Under the pieces are notes generated by a model, which saw nothing but the letters and a program-made list of their open reading frames with translations, did no database searches and had not been told where the DNA came from. Shown here one piece after another: positions 1-10,562 of a DNA stretch of 64,000 bases. The position numbers were made by a program, and so were the translations under genes. The stretch comes from Leptoclinus maculatus (Eukaryota; Chordata; Actinopteri; Perciformes; Stichaeidae): assembly GCA_032191485.1 (NCBI GenBank), contig JAVDOI010000131.1:115001-179000 (forward strand), written 5' to 3'. Position 1 is the stretch's first letter; each line of letters opens with the position of its first letter.

Positions 1-720
1 CCCCTCAGTGAAAACCTTCAGAAGAGAGCAATGAAACGGGAGGGTTGGGTGTTTGTGGGAGCTTTGTTTTGTAAAATAACAGACATTTTGAAGACACTAC
101 AGGTGAATATGGTAAAGAATGACTAATAGATATCTCCATGAAACGACCCCAGTTGATTATTAAGTTATATTTAAATATGCAAATGAGGCATTATCTAATG
201 GTAACTTCTGGTAAATGAAGAAATCTACAGACGCAAAAAGACAACAAAGTAAAATAAAAGTTCCACCAGTCTGACAGAAGACGTGTTATGGAAGTAAAAT
301 AGCCCAAAATAATACTTAAATATCGTGGTCATTTTGGATCCAAACACGAAGAGGCAAAACAATTGGTTTGGTTTGGTGCTGTAAGTTGTTATCACCATGT
401 GTGTCCAGCAGAGATCAGGCTAACCTTGTTATTCTACTTCAGCAACACGTACTCAGCTGTTATTGTTGTGACTTAATAATAATACAAAAGAATGATCCAG
501 GAGTCAAGGATCATTCATTGTATTATGTTACACGGGGTGGCACAACCAAATGCAGTTGTAGTCCATTTGCTAAACAAGAAAAACATGATCAAACAAAACA
601 AAAGTAATAATTCAGTCCTGCAGGGCATTCAAAAAACATTAGGTGGAAAGTAACAGCAAAAATGATCTGGGCAGATAATATGGTAAAATTAGACATCAGG
701 GAAACGTAACAAAGGTCACA
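1..720. other. Upstream intergenic, nothing recognised
   Basis: AT-rich DNA. The only open frame of note (368-607, 79 aa) has no family likeness. No repeat or regulatory structure stands out. Confidence 0.6.
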
Positions 721-756
721 TTATATGACTTTGAACGTTGCACATTGTTACTTTTA

Positions 757-794
757 TACATATATATTTATATATATATATCTATATATATATC
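757..794. repeat. TA-rich microsatellite
   Basis: Alternating TA steps with a few interruptions. Confidence 0.8.
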
Positions 795-1726
795 ATTTTG
801 TTATTATTATTAAATATGTCCGACAGTGACGTTGTTAATATGTGACTAAAAACAAACTATGTCTTTTATGAAAGATTATTCAATTTCATTTTCAATTTCA
901 TCAAATGTTTTATAACAAAACTCAATAAACTAAACAGCAGAACAGTGATTGAGATTCAGTCAGCGTTACTGATAATAATACATCCTTAATGTAGAGGACT
1001 AAAGAAGCATCAACAATGACTCCTGACTCTTAACAAAGGACTCGCTTCTATGGAGAAAAACTCGCTGGCAAACCTCAGGACTGTGTTAAAGCACTGGTAG
1101 GGTTCACTATCCACGCTATTTAAAGAAGTGTTGCACGCTATACGTGCTGACGTAGTTCGGCATATCAGACTCGTATGAGCTCAGAGAAAAGTAAAGTCAT
1201 CATGTGGATTTGGTTTCAATTACAAAACTTGACTTCCAAACGTGATGGTGCAGTCGGGTTAACTCTGAAACCTGCCACTCGTGGATGCTAGCATGAGTGT
1301 TTCCCCTTTAGGCCCTCCTGTGACGGACACTTGGGCTGGAGTCTGGTCTGTTACCAGGAGACTCCTCTCGACAGCTGCTGCTGAAGCCTCCAAACTCCAA
1401 GATGAGGGAGACGAGTTCACACCCAACGCTGTGGATCCATGATTGATTGGTTTGGCCACAACATAGACAATGGGGTTCAACAGAGATACACAACATGACA
1501 AGAGGGTGACAGGTAGCTCACATAAAGACATATTTGGATTATTAAACAATAGGGCTGTCATGGAGAGTTATGGAGTACGTGAGACAAGTTGTAAACTGTC
1601 AGCGATGTATGTTAGGCTCATTGGGTTTCAATTACCAGAAGACCTACGGCATCAACAAGCTTTACATATATGTGGTGGAGCGGCCATCTTTCTCAGGGCA
1701 AAAACAAAACAGCACAACCCCCAACA

Positions 1727-1869
1727 GGGACCCCAACAGAGGACCCCCAACAGAGGACCCCCAACAGAGGACCCCCAACAGAGGACCCCCAACAGAGGAC
1801 CCCCAACAGAGGACCCCCAACAGAGGACCCCCAACAGAGGACCCCCAACAGAGGACCCCAACAGGGACC
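1727..1869. repeat. Minisatellite, unit about 15 bp (CCCCCAACAGAGGAC)
   Basis: Roughly nine near-identical units in tandem, with shorter variants (GGGACCCCAACAG) at both edges. The reading frames across it on both strands (Pro-Asn-Arg-Gly type repeats) are products of the repeat, not genes. Confidence 0.9.
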
Positions 1870-1989
1870 CGCTGCCGATACGACTACGTCACAAAGGAAG
1901 CGCTGCTCTGAAACGTGCTCACGTATGTCTCTGAACATCCATCGTTGAGGTGAGATTTGTGAGTAGGAATGTGTCAATAAAAGGATTAA

Positions 1990-3430
1990 AAGTTAATTGG
2001 GCTGACATTTAATCAGTGGAGGGTAAAACATTGCTTTTCATGCTCTGGTCAATTTAGAGATTTTGGGCTATTTTGCTTCCATAACAGGTCTCAGACTTCT
2101 CTTATTTCACTCCTTTTGTCCATTTGCGTCTGTAGATTTCTCATAAATTCACCAAAAGTTAGCATTACATTATGCCTCATCCGCATATTTAAACGTAACA
2201 TTTCAGAAAACTTAATGTGAGTAATCAACGTCATGATATCTATTTATTAATTCATCTTTTACCCTATTCACCTGTAGTGTCTTCAGAATGTCTGTAACTT
2301 TACAAAACATATCATTAAAAGCCATAAATCTCCACTTCAGTAGCGCTTACATACACCTGAGGGGTTTGTTTATATATCGTTCATAACCTGATTTATGCAA
2401 CGTTTTATTCATGCAAACATGGTGAACGTAGATTTGTTTTTATGGCTGTTGACAGTATTTTCTAATGTATGGAGTGATACAAAGAGATATACAAAATTCC
2501 CTTAACAAAAACCTTTGACTCTAACATGTCAACAAAAGGAAACAAGAACCCGGCTTTAAACAAGGTTCACATTTATGTTGTGGAAATGTATGTAAATCAG
2601 CGCAGAGTACAGTCCAATAGGTTCATTTCTGGGTTATGATTCCACCGTTCGCTGTGGCACTAGTAGGCAATATATAACTCCCTGATGGTTGCAGAGACTG
2701 AAAGAGGTTCATACAAAGTAAAAAATGAGTGAAGGTGAGCTGTGTTACATTGTAACGATGGAGGTTTAAACAAGTAGATGGGTTGTTGTAACAACACGGT
2801 GGTGTATGAGGACTATACCTGCTCCTCTGTAACTAACCCTGTTTCTCTCTTTGATTTTCATTTATTTATTTAATTCTATTCTAGTTTAATTGTGTTATAT
2901 GTATAAATGTACACACACGTTGTATCTATTATTTACTAATATTCTTTTTTGTGTACATGCGTGTATGTATGTACATATATATATTTAGATATGTGTTCAC
3001 TACTTGTTAAATTGTTAATACTATTATTGCTATTATTTGTATCATGTGCATTGTTTTTTGATGTCTTCTGTTAAGGACTGTTCTATTTTATTAGTAACAC
3101 AATGACCACAGCAGCCAGGTTGCACTTCTGCTTGTCGGGTGGGCTGCTGTTTGTGAGTGCTGGTAGTAGATGGTTGCATGCTGAGAGGATTTGAGCTTGT
3201 GTGTGTGTGTGAAGCTCTTTGAGCATGTTGGAAAGTGCACACACTTCACCTAGTAACTGCAGTCTGAGGACATGTGTTGGCCCCACAGGGACCAACTCGT
3301 GGCCCACTGAACAGTCAGCTCAGCTCTGCAGCATGAGTCGGTCAGTAGGACACATCCTAATATCCAGAAGGATTGCCCTCACTCTTATTTCCTCTTTTGT
3401 TTCCCCTTTCCTCTGCTGTCATCCTGCTGA
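1990..3430. other. Upstream intergenic, nothing recognised
   Basis: AT-rich DNA with a short GT run near 3200. Short frames without family likeness. Confidence 0.55.
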
Positions 3431-3789
3431 GTCACTGACCCACTTCTACCCCCCCCCCCCCCTCAACCGGCAAAAGCAAAGTGGCACGTTTCATCCCTTT
3501 ATGTCTTCCCTCTCTTACCGTCCATCCCTCACTTCCCCTCCACGTGCTGGTGCAAATGGCGCGCTGCTCTTTTTTTGGGCTGCTGCTATTTGCGGCGTCG
3601 TCTGAGGCTATGAGCGCGGCGCCTTGAGGCTCTATCGTCCTGCCTGACGGGGCCAAAACACTGGCCGCATTGTGTGTGTGCATGTCTCGACAGCGGGGGC
3701 GGTAACTGGACGGGGGACGGTTTTGCGTCTTCACTCAAGGCACTATGTTTGATTCATTGATATATATACGGGACAGTGGCAGGCCTAAC

Positions 3790-4190
3790 GAAAGAATAGC
3801 CCCGTGGAAACACTGAAGTAGAAATCATGCAGGTTCACGAGAAACTCCTTCAGCTCAGACTCCAGCGGGGCCTCCAGCGGGGCCTCTGGCAGCGACCAGT
3901 CCCCAGATCCGGGCTTTGCTGAAGCTTTCGACCTGCAGTCAGAGCCCTGGCGGGAAGAGGAGGGCTCTGCTCCTGGCCTGGAGGAGGAGACACTTCTGCC
4001 TGGAGCAGAGCTTCGCCTCGCTGTTCCTCCGGTCCCCGGTAGGAGCCGACACCAACACCACGCTGCTGGAGACCCAGGCCGTATTGCTGGGCCTGTTGGA
4101 GGGGAGCGAGGCACAGGGAGAACCAGAACCAGGACTGAGCGGGGCAGACCGTCAGACCCCTGCTGTGGTAAAAACTATTTTTTAAAGGAA
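3790..4190 (+). other. GC-rich exon-like segment, identity unknown
   Basis: Composition and codon-like texture differ sharply from the AT-rich flanks. One plus-strand frame from 3832 reads NSFSSDSSGASSGASGSDQS followed by PDPGFAEAFDLQSEPW and continues open past 4037, where CCCCG|GTAGGA resembles a donor. TGCAG at 3826-3830 could be an acceptor. Past 4040 a different frame looks more protein-like (DTNTTLLETQAVLLGLLE). This could be one real exon, an exon pair, or a decayed retrocopy with a frame break. A TATA-like run (ATATATATAC) lies just upstream at about 3760. I do not recognise the protein. Confidence 0.3.
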
Positions 4191-4427
4191 GTCTGGTGTG
4201 AGGAAACACCACAGCTTTTGTCTGCCAAAATCGACACAAAATGAAACTTCTTCGAAGTGTTGAAGAACACCTCACTTGATTTGATCTTTTCCAACAAGTC
4301 CTCATATTTACATGGCCATAACCTGTTCCGTATAACTGAAATGATTTCTGTTCTGGAAGCTGTATAGCCTACTAAATCTACTTTACAAGATGGTAATATG
4401 TCAATCTGCCATTCAAATGGTAATGAT

Positions 4428-4697
4428 AAATGGACTTGTACTCGTAAAGCGCTGTTCTAGTCTTCCGAACACTTTAACACTAAATGTTAACATTCATACA
4501 CTGATGGCAGGGGTTACCATGCAAGGTGCCACCTGCCCATCAGGACTCTAACTAACCAGTAACACCCATCCACCAATTTAATTTGGGGTTAGGTGTCTTG
4601 CCCAAGGCACATCGTCATGAACTAGTGGAGCCGGGGATTGAACCACCGATCCTCTGATTGAAGGACGACCCCGCTCTACCACTGAGCCACAGTACCT
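4428..4697 (-). mobile_element. tRNA-derived SINE
   Basis: Read on the minus strand, the head carries a pol III A box (TGGCTCAGTGG, complement of 4679-4689) and a B box (GGTTCAATCCC, complement of 4634-4644) about 34 nt apart, as in a tRNA gene. The body matches a SINE type I know to be very common in percomorph fish, with the CAAGACACC/GCCCATCAGG region and a tail ending near AAGTCCATTT. It is not a functional tRNA: I see no proper acceptor-stem pairing or clean anticodon arm. No clear target-site duplication was found. Confidence 0.75.
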
Positions 4698-4699
4698 CA

Positions 4700-5570
4700 G
4701 GAAGGGGTCTAACATGACAGACCGGGGTCAATGAGTTAGTTGCAAAAAGTGAATCAAATATCACAGCGCTAATTAATTTGTCCATCGAGCAGACGTAGGT
4801 GGCTGTTCATCTTTCCATCGGCCATACGTTTGTTGTCTAAATGACTACAGTAGCTCCGGTAACACTACAGTAGGTCAATGGGCACAATTCAGGGCACATC
4901 AAAAAGGCTGTTAAATTATTCATACATTGAGCATGACTCTGCACTTTCTATAAAAAAAAATCCAAATACACAGAGAATGGCCTAATGCTGTGGGGGAAAG
5001 TGGATGACGAGGTTACTGTAATGGCTTCGTAATGGAAAACCCGGCTGTATCACAGTTCAGTGTGATGGGGGAGCCATGCATCCGAGCTCAAGAAGCCATT
5101 ACCGCTTTGTGATCTGCATTCACCGGGGCAACCTTAGAAGCAAGTAAAGGGAGAATAGAATACTGTATTACTGTATTTCAAAGTGCTGGCCCAAATGCAG
5201 CTCCAGTATAAAAACCTATCGCTCTGAAACTGAATGGCTGATTGTCTTAATACAGGCAGAGATGTTAAATAATAGTTCGTCTAAGTGACTAAACTTCTCT
5301 GATTTTGCTGAAGGTTTATTAGTGTCAGTAATGTTTGTACATACAATGATGCAACTGACCAAAACACTACAGTAAACTGATCATATTCTTAAATGTTATA
5401 ACTGAAGAGCCTCGTCGTGTTGGGGCCTGAGGTCCACTATTCTCTTCAATGCTAGGCCCTTTCCAAGAAAAACCCCAAACCCCCCCCACAAAAAAACGTA
5501 AGATGGAATTAGTAGCCTTAGCTTTTAATGGACGATGTCATTTTATCCATGAGATAAAACTCACAACGTG
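4700..5570. other. Intergenic, nothing recognised
   Basis: Ordinary AT-rich DNA with a short C-run near 5480. No gene or repeat that I can support. Confidence 0.5.
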
Positions 5571-5573
5571 CCA

Positions 5574-5965
5574 AATAACGCACAAACACAAACTTTTCGT
5601 GAGTCACTAACAAGTCACGAAAAATTTGTGTTAGTTTTTGAAGCATCGTGAGTCGTCAGTCACGTGAGTCGTTTGTCTCCGGCTCGACTTTCGTCCAGGA
5701 GACCGCGGTTCCCGTGAGAAACTAAAAGTAAAGTTGATATTATGTCACCTGAGTCGTTAGTCAATTAACTCATTAGTGTCGTTAGTCATGTGACTCATTA
5801 GTGTCGTTAGTCTCGACTTTCTTCCAGGAGACCACTTGTTGACCAATGTTGACAATTTGTCAAGTGAGTCGTCAGTCATGTGAGTCGTTAGTGTAGTTTG
5901 TCACGAGTCACTAGCGTGACCAGCGACTTGTTTGTCACTAGCTAATCACGCGAGTCGTCAGTCAC
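5574..5965. repeat. Imperfect short repeats around GAGTCGT/GTCA, AP-1-like motifs
   Basis: The motif GTGAGTCGTTAGTCA and variants recur many times with irregular spacing, together with two copies of a CTTTCNTCCAGGAGACC block. TGAGTCA occurs at about 5600 and TGACTCA at about 5791. The stretch lies several hundred bp upstream of the promoter region. It may be part of the dispersed repeat that follows at 5975. Confidence 0.6.
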
Positions 5966-5974
5966 ATTAACGTA

Positions 5975-6110
5975 AACCACGCTCTTCTCCTAAACCTAAC
6001 TAAGTAGTTTTATTGCCTAAACCTAACTTCCTGTGGAGAAGGAAGTTTATTTTGAAAGGACACTCTGCATGTAACAAGCGTGTAGTTTGAGTTGTAGTAC
6101 AAAGTGTATT
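5975..6110. repeat. Dispersed repeat family A, partial copy
   Basis: Shares with 9225-9715 and 47510-47755 the series CCTAAACCTAAC, AGTAGTTTT(A/G)TTGC, GGAAGTTTATTTTGAAAGGAC and GCATGTAAC(A/G)AGCG. Three diverged copies in one window argue for a mobile origin. The class is unknown. Confidence 0.65.
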
Positions 6111-6399
6111 GTTTTGCCGCATCGGTGTGAGAATGTGTTGATAATAGACTTGATTCTGACTCAAACACGTGGAATCATTAGTATTTAAAAGCAGAGTATT
6201 CATTTTAATTTTTGTTTGTTTTACAACTTTATTGAAATAAATACACAACAAGTTTTTAACATCTTGTGTACACCACAAAAAATAAAAACATGCCATGAAA
6301 GCTAACAAATGTAAGAAAAATAAAATGAAAAGTTAAATAAATCTTGTTAAAGCTTACAGTTACAAAAATATATCATACTGTTATGTCTCAAAGCACACC

Positions 6400-7045
6400 A
6401 AGGACATGATGTCCTGGGCCTGAACACGGGTTCACCTGCAAGAACAACGCCCCCCCGTCCCGATATACGACGGGGTTCAACCACACACGTGCACGGCTCT
6501 TACGACGCTGCGATTGGCCAAGGCGCGTCGCTAACGCCCGCCCCCCTTTGCCTACGTCATAGCAGCAGCGCTGTGTGGCGCTACGCAGCTCCGAAGAGAG
6601 AGAGAAAGAGGGAGAGAGAGAGAGAAAGAGGGAGAGAGAGAGAGAAAGAGGGAGAGAGAGAGAGAGAGAAAGAGGGAGAGAGAGAGAGAGAGAGAGAGAG
6701 CCGCACTGCACACTGACGAACCTGAACGGGGCGAGGCGAGGTTGCGATTCCCCCCCAGCGTGGCCCTCATCCATCATCGCAATGGGAATCACCAACACAG
6801 CGTTCCGTCTGAGCCAAGCCCTGGTCCCGTACTACCTGAAACCGGTCCACCTGGAGACACGGACTACAAAACCCTGCAGTTGAGACTACTGCTGCACCAG
6901 AGCTCCTCTCCTCCAGCAAGCCGCGGAGGATGATGATGATGATGATCAGGAGGAGGAACATCTAGGGATGAGAAGTGTTTCTCCAGCAGGCAACTTGGAC
7001 AAAGACGTTTGTTCGACCCTCATCTGTATTTAGCACACCAGGACG
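6400..7045 (+). promoter_or_regulatory. tnfrsf21: Probable tnfrsf21 promoter and 5' UTR (CpG- and GA-rich)
   Basis: This stretch is clearly richer in G+C and CpG than its AT-rich surroundings (for example around 6440-6590 and 6720-6860). It includes a purine-only GA/GAAAGAGGG tract at about 6594-6702 and ends directly at the proposed start codon. No TATA box is obvious at a convincing distance, which suits a CpG-island type promoter. The transcription start cannot be placed from sequence alone. The GA tract may be promoter or transcribed leader. Confidence 0.5.
6594..6702. repeat. GA-rich microsatellite in promoter/5' UTR
   Basis: Purine-only tract of GAGAGA blocks alternating with GAAAGAGGGA. 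The reading frames across it on both strands are repeat products. Tracts of this type near fish promoters can vary in length between individuals. Confidence 0.85.
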
Positions 7046-7072
7046 ATGTCTGCCCTGTGTGCGTCCGCAGTG
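7046..7072 (+). CDS. tnfrsf21: tnfrsf21 coding exon 1 (start of signal peptide)
   Basis: Encodes only MSALCASAV before a donor GTGAGT at 7073. The ATG is the first in its frame, with an in-frame TAG at 7031-7033 just upstream. Joined in phase 0 to exon 2 it gives a hydrophobic run (ALCASAVLLCAVMV) that suits a signal peptide. It lies at the downstream edge of a CpG- and GA-rich segment that looks like the promoter and 5' UTR. This is inferred from frame, splice signal and hydrophobicity, because the signal peptide is not conserved enough to be recognised by sequence. A different first exon within the 14 kb upstream of exon 2 is possible. Confidence 0.65.
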
Positions 7073-10000
7073 GTGAGTACACCCAACCTTTTATTCTTTA
7101 TTTCTAAGGACTCCACCAGCAGGTTCTCCATTTAAAGGGACAGTGCCTGTTTTTTGTTTTGTTTTTTTTGGTCCCAGACTGAACTTCAAATCAAGTATCC
7201 AGAAATAATGTCCAACTTTGCCCGTTAAATGAACTCCAAGAGAGACATCTTTCAGGTTTAAAGCACCCCAGCAGTGTGTCTGTCAGTCATTCATTCCCTC
7301 TGTGGGTGAGCGACACAAAAGGGTCTCCAGTTGGAAGGATGGAGAAAGTCAGCGGCCCATTGTTCACCCTGTAAACGCTGTCGGACAAACAACTGGAAAT
7401 GTCAGTCCTCTGACCCCGTCTCAACAAAGACGCAGTTTGATTTGGAGCAAGCAGAGAGAAAGAAAGTACATTTAATACAGTCATGTGGGCTTTAATCAGC
7501 AAATAAATTGAAACTGTGATAAAAAAGTGAGTTTTTTCCAGTGGAAAAGGACGTTTTACTATCACCATCAGTGTCTGATGGGTGCCTCTGTGCCAGTAAT
7601 TAGACAGGATTTCCCTCATTCACACGGTGGAGGTGTCCCTTTGTTACGCCAGACGTGTTGAATGTAGTTGGATCTGTAAGCTGCTTGATCTGTCCTCACC
7701 CTCAGACTTTACCTTCGTCTCCTCACTGTCTCCTCACTGTCTCCTCACCCTCAGACTTTACCTTCGTCTCCTCACTGTCTCCTCACCGTCTCCTCACCCT
7801 CAGACTTTACCTTCGTCTCCTCACCGTCTCCTCACTGTCTCCTCACCCTCAGACTTTACCTTCGTCTCCTCACTGTCTCCTCACTGTCTCCTCACTGTCT
7901 CCTCACCCTCAGACTTTACCTTCGTCTCCTCACTGTCTCCTCACTGTCTCCTCACTGTCTCCTCACCCTCAGACTTTACCTTCGTCTCCTCACTGTCTCC
8001 TCACTGTCTCCTCACCCTCAGACTTTACCTTCGTCTCCTCACTGTCTCCTCACTGTCTCCTCACCCTCAGACTTTACCTTCGTCTCCTCACCGTCTCCTC
8101 ACCGTCTCCTCACCGTCTCCTCACTGTCTCCTCACCGTCTCCTCACCGTCTCCTCACTGTCTCCTCACTGTCTCCTCACTGTCTCCTCACTGTCTCCTCA
8201 CTGTCTCCTCACTGTCTCCTCACTGTCTCCTCACCCTCAGACTTTACCTTCGTCTCCTCACTGTCTCCTCACTGTCTCCTCACTGTCTCCTCACTGTCTC
8301 CTCACCCTCAGACTTTACCTTCGTCTCCTCACTGTCTCCTCACCGTCTCCTCACTGTCTCCTCACTGTCTCCTCACCCTCAGACTTTACCTTCGTCTCCT
8401 CACTGTCTCCTCACTGTCTCCTCACTGTCTCCTCACTGTCTCCTCACCCTCAGACTTTACCTTCGTCTCCTCACTGTCTCCTCACTGTCTCCTCACCGTC
8501 TCCTCACTGTCTCCTCACCGTCTCCTCACCGTCTCCTCACCGTCTCCTCACTGTCTCCTCACTGTCTCCTCACTGTCTCCTCACCGTCTCCTCACTGTCT
8601 CCTCACCGTCTCCTCACTGTCTCCTCACTGTCTCCTCACTGTCTCCTCACCCTCAGACTTTACCTTCGTCTCCTCACTGTCTCCTCACCGTCTCCTCACC
8701 GTCTCCTCACTGTCTCCTCACTGTCTCCTCACCCTCAGACTTTACCTTCGTCTCCTCACCGTCTCCTCACTGTCTCCTCACCGTCTCCTCACTGTCTCCT
8801 CACTGTCTCCTCACTGTCTCCTCACTGTCTCCTCACTGTCTCCTCACTGTCTCCTCACTGTCTCCTCACCGTCTCCTCACCGTCTCCTCACTGTCTCCTC
8901 ACTGTCTCCTCACCGTCTCCTCACCGTCTCCTCACCGTCTCCTCACTGTCTCCTCACCGTCTCCTCACCGTCTCCTCACTGTCACGCAGACGTCAAATTC
9001 ACTTCTTCTTCTGTTTTTTGACAGTTTGACAGTGTTTTGGTACCAAGGCAGGATAATGGGATAAAGATAAAGATGCAAAAACACCCAATGTAGTGTAACT
9101 GTAGCTATATGTTAGACCATATCTGAGACTTAAGTAGCGTACGAGACAGAGTAGCCAACGCGTTGTGTTTAGGCTGCCAAGATAATGGTCAGTTATGAAA
9201 ATAATGGGAAAGTAGAGCCTCGGGTCTCAACCTGGTCTCACCCCCAGCTCGTCAAAGACCGACGCTCGGCACCGAGGCGCCCTTTAGCGTCTTCACGAGA
9301 CGCTCCAGGCATTCAACTAAGTCCGACATGAACCCATCTGTTTAATTATTAGACTCTCAGAGCATCTGAGGCAGTAGAAAGAGCGAGGAAGAGCGTAGGA
9401 GGAGGTTAGGGGGGAAGGTTTCGTCAAACAAACACAGGACCTTCACTCAGGAAACCCGCGTGAAACCAAGTCAACGTTCACTTATTGTCCCGTACTTGTT
9501 ACGTAAGTTACGTACTTAACTAACGCCACGTACGTAAGTTACATAACAAGCGTACTTATTTTACAGAACACACCTTCTTTTCCTCAACCTAACCGAGTAC
9601 TCTTGAGGCCTAAACCTAAGTAAACCTAAAGACTAAGTAACCCTACGTTGGAAGTTTATTTTGAAAGGACGCTATGCATGTAGCGAGCGGGAACTGTCTT
9701 AAGTTGTGTGTTACACAGAAACCATTTGAGAAGCCGTCATTGGAGAATGGTCAGGCACTTAAAAAAAGAACATGTGTCAGGTGATTGGATGAACCATCTG
9801 TCATTTAAACTCTTGCCTAAGCCAGTCTGCAGAGAGTTTCCACGGAGAAAAGCCTTCAGTGTCGTTCTTTGCTCCTATTTCTTTCAATAAAGAAATACTC
9901 CCTAGTTGTGATAGAACCGATGCTAATGCAGCAGCTACGCTAACCTCTTCCTCCTCTCCGCGTCGTGTCACACACACCTTAGCCACGCCCATAGCTACCA

Positions 10001-10389
10001 GTAGCTCCTCAACAGGATGCTGATTGGGTCCGTGCTCTGGCTCACTCGAAGCCTGACGAGATGGATGTCTGAGTGTCACACCGTACCCGTCACGTGGACA
10101 CATTTTCACGATGGACACTCCGCGGACGTCTCTGTTCCATTTACAACAGAGCCGTAATGTCGGCAGTAAGTCTGAATCTCTGCTGTGAACGAGACACGCT
10201 TGTTTTCCACTCGTGTATTTGTAGCAATGCTTTAAAGTTTTGGTTATAAGACGTTTTGTGAGTTCTACTTTCACAGCTTAGTTCCAAGTCACCAGCAGCA
10301 GACTCAAAATATCTATTCCACGCATTAATAATCTATTGTCAGCGATGTCTCGAGACAAATGGGCCCGAGGACAACGCAACAGGTGCTGC

Positions 10390-10425
<36 letters not shown>

Positions 10426-10524
10426 CCTTTAAATGATAGTAATTACAGTTAATGTCTTCTGCCACACACAGATACACAAACATCCCACCCACACTCAAAT
10501 GTTTGTATGCACACACCTCATTAT

Positions 10525-10562
<38 letters not shown>

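Noticed and set aside
1470..1977. Overlapping frames up to 154 aa on both strands rich in PNRGPPTEDPQQRT or its complement
   Set aside because: Artefacts of the 15-bp minisatellite. Similar frames are open on both strands.
4622..4697. A tRNA gene on the minus strand
   Set aside because: A and B boxes are present, but the acceptor stem and anticodon arm do not fold and the sequence continues into a SINE body. Annotated as a SINE.
7697..8981. CRISPR-like array
   Set aside because: Direct repeats without unique spacers in a vertebrate intron. It is a minisatellite.
7627..9064. Two open frames of 464 and 469 aa on the plus strand
   Set aside because: They read the same 11-bp minisatellite in different frames. 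The unit has no plus-strand stop codon and its length is not a multiple of three, so long frames are unavoidable.
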